A stretch of DNA of 64,000 bases. It comes from Georgenia sp. EYE_87 (GTDB taxonomy: Bacteria > Actinomycetota > Actinomycetes > Actinomycetales > Actinomycetaceae). The notes beneath the pieces are model-generated. The model did not search any database, was not told where the DNA came from, and saw only the letters and a list, made by a program, of their open reading frames with translations. Location of the stretch: contig NZ_JAHXNL010000012.1 of assembly GCF_023148685.1 (NCBI RefSeq), positions 48,826 to 112,825 of the forward strand. Reading direction: 5' to 3'. The position numbers were made by a program, and so were the translations under genes. This document shows, piece by piece, positions 26,547 through 35,397 of this stretch; positions within the stretch are counted from its first letter, which is position 1; each line of letters starts with the position of its first letter.

Positions 26547-27700
26547 CCGCACCGCAACCGCACGGCCCGCCCGTGGCCGGGGCCGCCCCCGCCGGCGCGC
26601 CCACCCGCCCGCGCGGGCCCCGGCTCGTCGGGATCGACGTCGCGCGTGGGCTCGCCGTCCTGGGCATGTTCGTCGCGCACCTGGGCGACGACGGGCCGGC
26701 CGGCCGGCACGACCCGGCCTGGTTCGTCGTCGCCGACGGGCGTTCCGCGGCCCTCTTCGCGCTCCTCGCCGGCGTCTCGCTCGCGCTCTCGAACGGACGC
26801 GACGTGCCGCCCGCGGGCCTGACGCTCGTCCGTGCCCGGCTCGCCACCCTGGTGCGCGCGGGGGTGCTCCTGGTCATCGGGGTCGTGCTGGTCATCCTCG
26901 CCACCCCGGTGCTGGTCATCCTGCCGGCGTACGCGGCGATGTTCGTGCTCGCGCTGCCCTTCCTGGGTGCCGACCGGCGGGTGCTGCTGCTCGGGGCGGT
27001 GACCGCCGCCGTCGTCTCCCCCACGGTGATCTTCCTCCTCACCACACCGCTGCGGGCCGGCGGGCTCAGCGTCGCGTCGCGGCTCACCGGTCTGGACGAC
27101 CCCGTGGAGCTGCCCATGGACGTCTTCGCCACGGGCGCCTACCCGGCGCTCGTGTTCCTCGCGTACATCCTGCTGGGCATGATCGTGGGCCGGTCGCACC
27201 TGTCGTCGTCTCGCGTCCAGCTCGCGCTGGTCGGATCGGGGACCGTCCTGGCCGCGGCGGCGTGGGGCACCTCCCGGGTGGTCCTGGACGCGCTGGGCGC
27301 CGACGCCCCGCCGCTGGCGGTCCGTCTGGCCAGCGCGGGGGCGCACGAGTACTCCACGCTGGAGGTGGTCGGGAACTCCGGCACCTCGCTCGCCGTCATC
27401 GGGGTGTGCCTGCTCCTCACGAGCCCGGCCACGGCGGCCGGGCGGGCAGGAGCCGCGGTGCTCTCCCCTGTCGCCGCCACCGGGGCGACCAGCCTGAGCG
27501 TGTACTCCTTCCACATCGTGGCGATCTTCCTGCTGGGCAACGCCGTGGTCTGGTACCCGGAGTCGAACGCGGTGCTGCTCTGGTTCGTGGGGGTCGCCCT
27601 CGCCGCGGCCTGGCTGTGGCGACGGTTCCTCGGCCGTGGGCCGCTCGAGCGGCTGGTGCGCTCCGCCGTCGCCGGCGTGCTCGGGCCGCCGCCGCGCTGA
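26543..27700 (+). CDS. Multipass membrane protein (DUF418 / heparan-alpha-glucosaminide acetyltransferase-like)
   Basis: A 385-residue membrane protein with about 8-9 hydrophobic helices. It starts with RLVGIDVARGLAVLGMFVAHLGD, the typical first helix of DUF418/DUF1624 proteins (RxxxIDxLRGxAxxxM), and ends with GATSLSVYSFHIVAIFLLGN. Related eukaryotic enzymes transfer acetyl groups across the lysosomal membrane; the bacterial function is unknown. Coupled to the permease by a GTGA overlap; a TACGCT hexamer (26531-26536) 6 nt upstream could also drive a leaderless transcript. Confidence 0.8.
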   Translation: MTAPQPHGPPVAGAAPAGAPTRPRGPRLVGIDVARGLAVLGMFVAHLGDDGPAGRHDPAWFVVADGRSAALFALLAGVSLALSNGRDVPPAGLTLVRARLATLVRAGVLLVIGVVLVILATPVLVILPAYAAMFVLALPFLGADRRVLLLGAVTAAVVSPTVIFLLTTPLRAGGLSVASRLTGLDDPVELPMDVFATGAYPALVFLAYILLGMIVGRSHLSSSRVQLALVGSGTVLAAAAWGTSRVVLDALGADAPPLAVRLASAGAHEYSTLEVVGNSGTSLAVIGVCLLLTSPATAAGRAGAAVLSPVAATGATSLSVYSFHIVAIFLLGNAVVWYPESNAVLLWFVGVALAAAWLWRRFLGRGPLERLVRSAVAGVLGPPPR

Positions 27701-27719
27701 ACGGACCGGCTCGGCGTCG

Positions 27720-28280
27720 TCAACCGCCGAGCGTGCGGCACATCTCGAGCAGCTTGGTCACCGTGGCCCAGTTCCGGGCGGTCCCGGAGCTCCCCGCCCC
27801 GCGCGCGAGCAGGTCCGCGAGCACGGAGCGGCCGAAGCCGTCGGGCGTGTGCAGGTAGAGCACGCGGCCGACCACCTGTGCCTCGTCGCGGCTGCCCCGG
27901 TCGGCGGCGCGCGCGAGCGCCGTCGCCAGGGCCCGGCGGGCGTCGTCGTCCGGCGGGGCGGGGAGGAAGACGGCGTGGACCTTCTTGGGGTCCGGCTCGC
28001 CCGGGTAGGGGTTGGCCGCGACGACCTCCTCGAGCTCCGCGGCTGGGCGGACGAGCACCGCTGGTGCGACGCCGAGCCGTTCGCGCACCGCGTCGGCGAG
28101 CTCGCTGCCCAGCTGCTCCCCGTCCGTGCGGTCGGAGGTGAGGACGACGTTGCCGCTGCCGACGTACGTGGCGACGTCCCGGTGCCCCAGGTCGGCCACG
28201 ACGTCGCGCAGGTCCGCCATCGCGATCCTGTTGTGCCCGCCGACGTTGATCCCCCGCAGGAGGGCGACGAAGGTGGTCAC
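27720..28280 (-). CDS. DUF1697 family protein
   Basis: A 186-residue cytosolic protein of unknown function with the whole family pattern: VTTFVALLRGINVGGHNRIAMADLRDVVADLG, VATYVGSGNVVLTSD, then EVVAANPYPGE and the C-terminal ARNWATVTKLLEMC. Its GTG start overlaps the stop of the AGCS symporter upstream (GTGA at 28277-28280), so it is translated from the symporter mRNA. Confidence 0.9.
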   Translation of the reverse strand: MTTFVALLRGINVGGHNRIAMADLRDVVADLGHRDVATYVGSGNVVLTSDRTDGEQLGSELADAVRERLGVAPAVLVRPAAELEEVVAANPYPGEPDPKKVHAVFLPAPPDDDARRALATALARAADRGSRDEAQVVGRVLYLHTPDGFGRSVLADLLARGAGSSGTARNWATVTKLLEMCRTLGG

Positions 28281-29731
28281 GGCTGGAGGCGCTCGCGCAC
28301 CGGGCGCCGCTCCCCCTCGAGCCAGACGTCGGTGGGAAGGTCGCCGGGCAGGTCGGGGTTGCCGACGCCGACGAACGTCGGGTCCACCCCGGCGGCGGCC
28401 TGGCGCTCGTAGTCGCGCAGCGCGCCCAGCGCCCACCGGCCGAGGAGGAACAGGGCCACCAGGTTGACGGTGGCCATCAGCCCCATGGCGACGTCCGCGA
28501 GCGCCCAGACGGTGCTGAGCTCCAGCAGCGCGCCGACGGCGACCGCGGCCACCACGAGCAGGCGGATCCCCAGGTTCGTGGCCCGCCCGGGCCTGATGAA
28601 GTCGGTGTTGACCTCCGCGTAGGTGAAGTTGCCCAGCACGGAGGAGAAGGCGAAGACGAAGATCAGCGCCGTCATGGGGATGGTCGTCCACGTGCCGAGC
28701 GACTCGGCGACGGCGGTCTGGGTGAGCACGGCCCCGCGGTCGTCGCCCGTCACGCCGGGAGTGTACACGGCGGGTCCGGCGAGCAGGATCATGAACGCGG
28801 TGGCGGAGCAGACCACCATGGTGTCGACGAAGACGCCCAGGGACTGGATGAAGCCCTGCTGCGCGGGGTGCGCGACGGTGGCCGTGGCCGCGGCGTTGGG
28901 GGCCGACCCCATGCCGGCCTCGTTGGAGAACAGACCGCGCTTGACGCCGTTGAGCAGCGACGCGAGCATCCCGCCGGCGGTGCCCGCCAGCGCCTCGTCG
29001 AGGCCGAACGCGCCCCGCACGATGTCCGCCACGACGCCCGGGATCTCGGGGAGGTTCAGCGCGACGACGACGAGCGCCATCAGCACGTAGAAGAACGCCA
29101 TGACCGGCGCCATCCACTCGGTCACCCTGGCCACGGACCGGATGCCGCCGAGGATCACCGGCGCCGCGAGCGCGACCAGCACCAGCGCGGTCACCCACGT
29201 CGGCCAGCCGTGCGACCCCTCGAGCGTCCCGGCGATCGTGTTGGCCTGCACCATGTTGAAGGCGAGCCCGAACGCGAAGATCAGGCAGACGGCGAAGACG
29301 ATGCCCCAGCCGCGCGAGCCGAGGCCGCGCTGGATGTAGAAGGCGGGCCCGCCGCGGAACGTGCCGTCGTGCCAGCGGACCTTGTACATCTGGGCGAGCG
29401 TCGCCTCCATGAACGCCGTGGCCATGCCGACGAGGGCGACCACCCACATCCAGAAGATCGCGCCCGGGCCGCCGAGCGTCAGGGCGATGGCGACGCCGGC
29501 GATGTTGCCGGTCCCCACCCGCGAGGCGAGCCCGATGGCGAACGCCTGGAAGGAGGAGATGCCGCCCTGGGCCCCCTTCCGCGAGCCGAACACCCTGCGC
29601 ACCATCAGGCCGAAGTGACGCACCTGCAGGGCGCGCGAGCGCACGGTGAAGTAGATCCCCGCACCGACCAGCAGGAAGATCAGCACGTACGTGTACAGGA
29701 CGTCGTTGACGGCGCCGACGACAGCATCCAT
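28277..29731 (-). CDS. Sodium/alanine symporter family protein (AGCS), copy 1
   Basis: A 484-residue amino-acid:cation symporter with about 10-11 membrane helices. Family hallmarks are SSFQAFAIGLASRVGTGNIAGVAIALTLGGPGAIFWMWVVALVGMATAF, FRGGPAFYIQRGLGSR, KRGLFSNEAGMGSAPNAAATA and FVFAFSSVLGNFTYAEVN. Members import Ala or Gly with Na+. The C-terminal cytosolic tail ends DLPTDVWLEGERRPV, much like copy 2. ATG 29731 follows AGGAGA. It is one of two adjacent paralogues on the same strand. Confidence 0.93.
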   Translation of the reverse strand: MDAVVGAVNDVLYTYVLIFLLVGAGIYFTVRSRALQVRHFGLMVRRVFGSRKGAQGGISSFQAFAIGLASRVGTGNIAGVAIALTLGGPGAIFWMWVVALVGMATAFMEATLAQMYKVRWHDGTFRGGPAFYIQRGLGSRGWGIVFAVCLIFAFGLAFNMVQANTIAGTLEGSHGWPTWVTALVLVALAAPVILGGIRSVARVTEWMAPVMAFFYVLMALVVVALNLPEIPGVVADIVRGAFGLDEALAGTAGGMLASLLNGVKRGLFSNEAGMGSAPNAAATATVAHPAQQGFIQSLGVFVDTMVVCSATAFMILLAGPAVYTPGVTGDDRGAVLTQTAVAESLGTWTTIPMTALIFVFAFSSVLGNFTYAEVNTDFIRPGRATNLGIRLLVVAAVAVGALLELSTVWALADVAMGLMATVNLVALFLLGRWALGALRDYERQAAAGVDPTFVGVGNPDLPGDLPTDVWLEGERRPVRERLQP

Positions 29732-29916
29732 CGGGGTTCTCCTCGGCTCGGCGGCGCCGGACCCGCCCTCGGGCCGGCCTCGCACGGTCTGGACCGGGGA
29801 ACGGTACCCCCGCCCGCCACGGAACGCAGGTCGGGTGGTCCACATCCCGGCCGGCGTGCGCCCGTCGCCGCCCGGCCGGCTCTGAGCGGTGCAGCTCGCT
29901 CGGCGGTGCGGCCCCG

Positions 29917-31383
29917 TCAGCGGCGGACGGCGCCCGAGGGACGCGCCCACACGTCACCGGGCAGCTCCCCCGGCGCGTCGGGCAGATCTCCGACGACGAA
30001 GACCGGCCCGCCCGCGCCCGCCCCGCCCGGGCGCCCGGCGCCTGCGGCCACCTGGCGCTCGTAGTCGCGCAGCGCCACCACCACCCACCCGGTGAGCCGC
30101 ACGAGGGCGACGAGGTTGACCACGGTGATCAGGGCCATCGCGGTGTCCATCAGCGCCCACACCGTCTGCAGGGCGAGGAGCGAGCCGATGCCGGTGGTGG
30201 CCACGACCGTCGCGCGCAGCACCCGGTAGGCGCCCGCGCCGGCGCGGAGGAAGAGCAGGTTGATCTCGGCGTACGCGAAGGCGCCCAGGATGGAGGAGAA
30301 GCCGAAGAAGAAGATCATGACCGTCATCGGCCAGGCCATCCACTCCCCCAGCTGGGAGGTGACCGCCGTCGTCGTCAGGCTGCCCGCGGCGTCGACGCCG
30401 GTGACGCCCGGGACGTACACCGAGGCGCCGCCGGCCAGGATGATGAACGCGGTCGAGGTGCAGATCAGGATCGTGTCGACGAAGACGCCCAGCGACTGGA
30501 TCAGCCCCTGCTGCACCGGGTGCGCCACGGTGGCGGTCGCGGCGGCGTTGGGCCCGGTCCCCATGCCCGCCTCGTTGGAGAACAGGCCGCGGCGCACCCC
30601 GTTGAGGATCGCGGCGACGACGCCGCCGCCCACGCCGGCCAGCCCGGCGCGCAGCCCGAACGCCCCGGCGAAGATGTCGGCGAAGAACTGCGGGAGGGCC
30701 TCGAGGTTGAGCGCCACCACCGCGACCGCCGTCGCCACGTAGCCCAGCGCCATCAGCGGGGTCATCACCTCGGCGACCCGCGCCACGAGCTTGACGCCGC
30801 CGAAGACGACGAGGGCGGTGATCACCACCAGGACGAGCGCGCTGATCCACGTCCCGACGCCGTGGGAGGACTCGACGGTCACCGCGATGGTGTTGGCCTG
30901 GACCATGGGCATGGCCACGACCATGGACAGCACGAGCAGCCAGGCGAAGACGGTGCCCCAGCGCCGCGAGCCCAGCCCCCGGCTGATGTAGTACGCCGGG
31001 CCACCGCGGAAGGTGCCGTCGAGGGCCCGGACCTTGAACAGCTGCGCGAGCGTCGCCTCGGCGAAGGAGGTCGCCATCCCGACGAGGGAGACGATCCACA
31101 TCCAGAAGATCGCGCCGGGCCCGCCGAGGACCAGGGCGAGGGCGACGCCGGTGATGTTCCCGATGCCGATCCGCGTGGCCATCCCGATCGCGAACGCCTG
31201 GAAGGACGAGATCCCGCCGTCGGCGCCGCGCCGCGAGCGCCCGACGTAGCGGAGCATCTGGCCGAACAGCCGCACCTGCACCGCCCGCGTCCGCCAGGTC
31301 ATCCAGACCCCGACGGCGACGAGGAGGCCGACGAGGACGTAGAGGTACATCGCGTCGTTGACGGCGGTGATCAGCTCGGTCAT
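29917..31383 (-). CDS. Sodium/alanine symporter family protein (AGCS), copy 2
   Basis: A 488-residue paralogue of the preceding symporter, 185 bp upstream of it. It shows the same blocks: SSFQAFAIGMATRIGIGNITGVALALVLGGPGAIFWMWIVSLVGMATSF, FRGGPAYYISRGLGSR, RRGLFSNEAGMGTGPNAAATA and FFFGFSSILGAFAYAEIN. The tail has the shared ending ELPGDVWARPSG. Differences in substrate-helix residues (RVGTGNIAG versus RIGIGNITG) suggest diverging substrates. ATG 31383 with a GGGA-type ribosome binding site. Confidence 0.93.
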   Translation of the reverse strand: MTELITAVNDAMYLYVLVGLLVAVGVWMTWRTRAVQVRLFGQMLRYVGRSRRGADGGISSFQAFAIGMATRIGIGNITGVALALVLGGPGAIFWMWIVSLVGMATSFAEATLAQLFKVRALDGTFRGGPAYYISRGLGSRRWGTVFAWLLVLSMVVAMPMVQANTIAVTVESSHGVGTWISALVLVVITALVVFGGVKLVARVAEVMTPLMALGYVATAVAVVALNLEALPQFFADIFAGAFGLRAGLAGVGGGVVAAILNGVRRGLFSNEAGMGTGPNAAATATVAHPVQQGLIQSLGVFVDTILICTSTAFIILAGGASVYVPGVTGVDAAGSLTTTAVTSQLGEWMAWPMTVMIFFFGFSSILGAFAYAEINLLFLRAGAGAYRVLRATVVATTGIGSLLALQTVWALMDTAMALITVVNLVALVRLTGWVVVALRDYERQVAAGAGRPGGAGAGGPVFVVGDLPDAPGELPGDVWARPSGAVRR

Positions 31384-31513
31384 CTCAGGTCCCGTTCGCG
31401 GTGGCGCGACGGCCACCGGTGCGTGACCGCCGCGCAGCATCCTCACACGCGCCGCGTCACCGGTGAACCGGTGGGCCGCCCGTCGGGCGGTGCGGCAGTG
31501 AGAGGATCGGGGG

Positions 31514-34171
31514 ATGCTGCCCGCCGCGACCCTCAACCTCGCCCTCGACGACCTCGAGGACGCCGGCGCCACCAGCGACCCCGACGCCATCTACGCCGCC
31601 TACGAGAGGTGGGCCGCCGCCACCGGCATCACGCTCTACCCCCACCAGGAGGAGGCGGTGATGGAGCTGGTCTCCGGCTCGCACGTTATCCTCGCCACCC
31701 CGACCGGTTCGGGGAAGTCGCTCGTCGCCGTCGGCGCCCTGTTCACCGCGCTGGCGACCGGCCGGACCGGCTACTACACCGCGCCGCTCAAGGCACTGGT
31801 CTCCGAGAAGTTCTTCGACCTCGTCGACCTGTTCGGCTCCGCGAACGTCGGCATGGTCACCGGCGACTCCGCGATCAACCCCGACGCTCCCATCATCTGC
31901 TGCACCGCCGAGATCCTCGCCAACCAGGCGCTGCGCAACGGCGGCGCGGGCGCGGACGCCGACGCCGTCGTGTGCATGGACGAGTTCCACTTCTACGCCG
32001 ACCCCCAGCGCGGCTGGGCCTGGCAGGTCCCCCTGCTGGAGCTGCCCCGAGCCCAGTTCCTGCTGATGAGCGCCACCCTCGGCGACGTCTCGTTCTTCGT
32101 CGAGGACCTGAACCGCCGCACCGGCCGCGACGTCGCGGTGGTCGACGACGCCGAGCGGCCCGTCCCTCTGACGTTCACCTACTCCGTCGAGCCGATCCAG
32201 GACCTGCTCCTCGAGCTCGTCTCCACCCACCGCTCCCCCGTCTACGTGGTGCACTTCGCGCAGAAGGACGCCGTGGAGCGGGCCCAGTCCCTCACCTCGG
32301 TGCAGGTGGCCACCCGCGAGCAGCGCGACCGCATCGCCGACGCCCTGGGCGACTTCCGGTTCGGCCCCGGCTTCGGCCAGATCCTCTCGCGGCTGCTGCG
32401 GCACGGGATCGGCGTGCACCACGCCGGCATGCTGCCCCGCTACCGGCGCCTGGTCGAGCGCCTCACCCAGGGCGGCCTGCTCGGGGTGATCTGCGGCACC
32501 GACACCCTCGGCGTGGGGATCAACGTCCCGATCCGCACCGTCGTGATCACCTCGCTGACGAAGTTCGACGGCGAGCGGATGCGTCACCTCAGCGCGCGGG
32601 AGTTCCACCAGATCGCGGGGCGCGCCGGGCGTGCCGGGTTCGACACCACCGGCGAGGTGATCGTCCAGGCGCCCGAGCACGTCATCGAGAACGCCAAGGC
32701 CCTGGCGAAGGCGGGCGACGACGAGCGCAAGCGTCGCAAGATCGTGCGGAAGAAGGCCCCGGCCGGCGCCGTCAACTGGACCGACAAGACCTTCGAGCGG
32801 CTGCGGGACGCCGCCCCGGAGCCGCTGACCAGCCAGTTCCACGTCTCGCACACGATGGTGCTCTCCGTGCTCGCGCGCGAGGGCGACCCGGTCACGGCCA
32901 TGTACCGGCTGGTCACCGACAACCACGAGCCGGAGCGGGACCGCAACCCGCACCTGCGCCGGGCGATCGAGATCTACCGCTCGCTGCGCGCCGGCGGCGT
33001 GGTCGAGCACGCCGACGCCGCGTGGCGACGCGCCCACCCCGGCGAGCCGTACGTGCGGCTCACGGTCGACCTGCCGCGCGACTTCGCGCTCAACGCCCCG
33101 CTCTCCCCCTTCGCCCTGGCCGCGATCGACCTGCTCGACGCGGAGCACCCGGACTTCGCGCTCGACGTCGTCTCCGTCATCGAGGCCACGCAGGAGGACC
33201 CGCGCCCGGTGCTCTACGCCCAGCAGCGCGCCCTGCGCGGGGAGGCGGTCGGCGCCATGAAGGCCGAGGGCATCGAGTACGACGAGCGCCTGGCGCTGCT
33301 CGAGGACGTCAGCTGGCCGCGCCCGCTGGCCGACGTGCTCGAGGCTGCGCTGGCCACCTACCGGCAGACCAACCCGTGGGTCGCCGACTACGAGCTCAGG
33401 CCCAAGTCGGTGGTGCGCGAGATGGTCGAGCAGGCCATGACGTTCTCCGAGCTGGTCTCGCGCTACCAGCTGGCCCGGTCCGAGGGGGTGGTGCTGCGCT
33501 ACCTCACGGACACCTACCGGGCGATGCGGCAGGTGGTGCCGGCATCCGCGCGGACCGAGGAGGTCGTCGCGATCATCGACTGGCTGGGCGACCTGGTGCG
33601 CTCCGTGGACTCCTCGCTGCTGGACGAGTGGGAGGCGCTGGCCGCGGGGGCAGCCGCGGCCGTAGGCGCCATGGTCATCCCCGACGAGGAGCCGCCGGGC
33701 GAGCGCCGCTTCGGCGAGGGGCCCGACGGCGAGCTGCCCGTCACCCGCAACCGGCACGCCTTCCGGGTGGCGGTGCGCAACGTCCTCTTCCGCCGGGTCG
33801 ACCTCCTGGCCCGCGAGGCGTACGACGCGCTCGGCGGGCTGGACGGCGAGGCCGGCTGGGACGCCGCCCGCTGGGAGGCGGCCATGGCGCCGTACTGGGC
33901 CGAGTACGACTGGCTCGGCACCGGGCCGGAGGCCCGCGCCGCCAGCCTCGTCCACGTGGTCGAGAACCCCACCGACGCCGACCTGCCCGACCTCGCCGGC
34001 CGGACCGCCGGCGCCGACGTGGTGCTGCCGGCGCGCGCCTGGCTGGTGCGCCAGACGTTCGACGACCCGGCCGGCGACCACGACTGGGGCCTGACCGCGC
34101 TCGTCGACCTCGACGCCTCCGACGCCGCGGACCGCGCGGTGGTGAGGGTGCTCACGGTCGGCCCGCGGTGA
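31514..34171 (+). CDS. Ski2-like DEAD/DEAH-box helicase with DUF3516
   Basis: An 885-residue superfamily 2 helicase. RecA-like domain 1 has ATPTGSGKS (Walker A Lys68) and the motif II variant DEFH (156-159); motif III is SATLGD. Domain 2 has GIGVHHAGMLPRYRRLVERL and the motif VI block FHQIAGRAGRAGFDT. The second half (about 400-885) fits DUF3516, seen in actinobacterial helicases. The Ski2/Mtr4-like core points to RNA (or DNA) unwinding with 3'-5' polarity, by family. It is translationally coupled to ybaK by a GTGA overlap. Confidence 0.93.
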   Translation: MLPAATLNLALDDLEDAGATSDPDAIYAAYERWAAATGITLYPHQEEAVMELVSGSHVILATPTGSGKSLVAVGALFTALATGRTGYYTAPLKALVSEKFFDLVDLFGSANVGMVTGDSAINPDAPIICCTAEILANQALRNGGAGADADAVVCMDEFHFYADPQRGWAWQVPLLELPRAQFLLMSATLGDVSFFVEDLNRRTGRDVAVVDDAERPVPLTFTYSVEPIQDLLLELVSTHRSPVYVVHFAQKDAVERAQSLTSVQVATREQRDRIADALGDFRFGPGFGQILSRLLRHGIGVHHAGMLPRYRRLVERLTQGGLLGVICGTDTLGVGINVPIRTVVITSLTKFDGERMRHLSAREFHQIAGRAGRAGFDTTGEVIVQAPEHVIENAKALAKAGDDERKRRKIVRKKAPAGAVNWTDKTFERLRDAAPEPLTSQFHVSHTMVLSVLAREGDPVTAMYRLVTDNHEPERDRNPHLRRAIEIYRSLRAGGVVEHADAAWRRAHPGEPYVRLTVDLPRDFALNAPLSPFALAAIDLLDAEHPDFALDVVSVIEATQEDPRPVLYAQQRALRGEAVGAMKAEGIEYDERLALLEDVSWPRPLADVLEAALATYRQTNPWVADYELRPKSVVREMVEQAMTFSELVSRYQLARSEGVVLRYLTDTYRAMRQVVPASARTEEVVAIIDWLGDLVRSVDSSLLDEWEALAAGAAAAVGAMVIPDEEPPGERRFGEGPDGELPVTRNRHAFRVAVRNVLFRRVDLLAREAYDALGGLDGEAGWDAARWEAAMAPYWAEYDWLGTGPEARAASLVHVVENPTDADLPDLAGRTAGADVVLPARAWLVRQTFDDPAGDHDWGLTALVDLDASDAADRAVVRVLTVGPR

Positions 34172-34662
34172 CCGCGCGGAAGAAGCGCCCCGCGGGCACC
34201 CCGGCGCTGCGGGTGCTCGCCGAGTCGGGCGTGGCCCACGAGGTGCTGGCCTACGAGCACGACCCGCGCGCCGGGGAGTACGGCCGGGAGGCCGCCGAGG
34301 CGCTGGGGGTCGACCCGGCGCGCGTGCTGAAGACGCTCGTCGCCGTCGTCGACGGGACCCTCACGGTCGCCGTCGTCCCGGTGGCGGGGCGGCTCGACCT
34401 CAAGGCCCTGGCGACGGCGGTCGGTGGCCGGCGCGCCGACCTCGCCGACCCGGCCGCGGCGGAACGGGCCACCGGCTACGTGGTGGGCGGGATCTCGCCG
34501 CTGGGCCAGCGCACGCGGCTGCGGACCGTCGTCGACGCCGCGGCGCTCGACCACCCCAGCGTGCTGGTCAGCGCCGGGCGCCGCGGGCTCGACGTCGCGC
34601 TGGCCCCCGCTGACCTCGTCGCGCTCACCGGTGCCGTGGTCGCCCCGGTGGGGCGGGCGTGA
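34168..34662 (+). CDS. ybaK: Cys-tRNA(Pro)/Cys-tRNA(Cys) deacylase (YbaK family)
   Basis: A 164-residue YbaK/EbsC-type editing protein that hydrolyses mischarged Cys-tRNA-Pro. Conserved features are the N-terminal TPALRVLAESGVAHEVLAYEHDP, the catalytic/backbone lysine in VLKTLVAVVDG, and the C-terminal GYVVGGISPLGQRTRLRTVVD with its GGISP loop. The GTG start overlaps the helicase stop, and its own stop overlaps the next start. Confidence 0.93.
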   Translation: MTARKKRPAGTPALRVLAESGVAHEVLAYEHDPRAGEYGREAAEALGVDPARVLKTLVAVVDGTLTVAVVPVAGRLDLKALATAVGGRRADLADPAAAERATGYVVGGISPLGQRTRLRTVVDAAALDHPSVLVSAGRRGLDVALAPADLVALTGAVVAPVGRA

Positions 34663-35357
34663 GCGGCGACGGCGGCACGCGCCGCCCGGCCGGGGCGCCT
34701 GGCCCGCGGGTGCCCGAGCCCGACGTCGCCAGGCATCTGGTGCCCTTCGCCGGCGGCCTGGCGGGCGACACCCTCGCCGGCGTGGACCTGGCCGGGGCGG
34801 ACCTGGCGGGCGCCGAGCTCGACGAGATCCAGCTCGAGGGTTCGGCGCTCGACCGGCTCCGCGCCGTCGGCGGCACCTGGCGCCACACGGCCCTCGTGGA
34901 CTGCCGCCTCGACGGCGCCGACCTGGCGAACCTGCACGCCGAGGGGCTCTCGATGGTGCGGTGCCGGCTCGCCGAGGTGCGCCTGACCGGCGCCCAGCTG
35001 CCGCGGGCGCGGCTGCGGGCGGTGCGCCTCGACGGCGTCCGGGCCTCGTTGACGAGCTGGCGCGAGGCCACGCTGCAGCACGTGGTGCTCCGTGGCTGCG
35101 ACCTCACCGAGGCGGACCTGACCGGCGCCGCCCTGACGGACGTGCTGCTCGAGGACTGCGACCTCACCGGCGCGCAGCTGTCGCGGGTGCGCTGCGAGCG
35201 GGTGCACCTCACGGACTGCCGGCTCCGCGGGATCGCCGGTGTGGAGGGCCTGCGCGGCGCGAGCGTGAGCGAGGCCGACGCGTACGAGCTCCTGCCGGCG
35301 CTGGCCCGGGCGGCCGGGGTGCGGATCTCCGAGAGCGGGCCCTGGGGCAGGCCCTAG
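34659..35357 (+). CDS. Pentapeptide repeat protein
   Basis: A 232-residue protein with pentapeptide repeats (A(D/N)LxG-type) from about residue 35 to 205, as in LAGVDLAGADLAGAEL and CDLTEADLTGAALTDVLLEDCDLTGAQL, predicted to form a right-handed quadrilateral beta-helix. Some such proteins (MfpA, Qnr) mimic DNA and bind gyrase; whether this one does is unknown. A non-repeat helix end, DAYELLPALARAAGVRI, follows. Coupled to ybaK by GTGA; it is the last gene of the helicase-ybaK operon. Confidence 0.88.
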   Translation: MSGDGGTRRPAGAPGPRVPEPDVARHLVPFAGGLAGDTLAGVDLAGADLAGAELDEIQLEGSALDRLRAVGGTWRHTALVDCRLDGADLANLHAEGLSMVRCRLAEVRLTGAQLPRARLRAVRLDGVRASLTSWREATLQHVVLRGCDLTEADLTGAALTDVLLEDCDLTGAQLSRVRCERVHLTDCRLRGIAGVEGLRGASVSEADAYELLPALARAAGVRISESGPWGRP

Positions 35358-35397
35358 GTCTCTTGGTTCCGCCGGCCTGCGTGGTGATGCTGGGTGT

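Noticed and set aside
30520..34662. A 1380-codon open frame on the plus strand
   Set aside because: It runs antisense through the second AGCS symporter and then out of frame through the helicase; only its last 165 codons (ybaK) are real. Long frames are expected by chance at this GC content.
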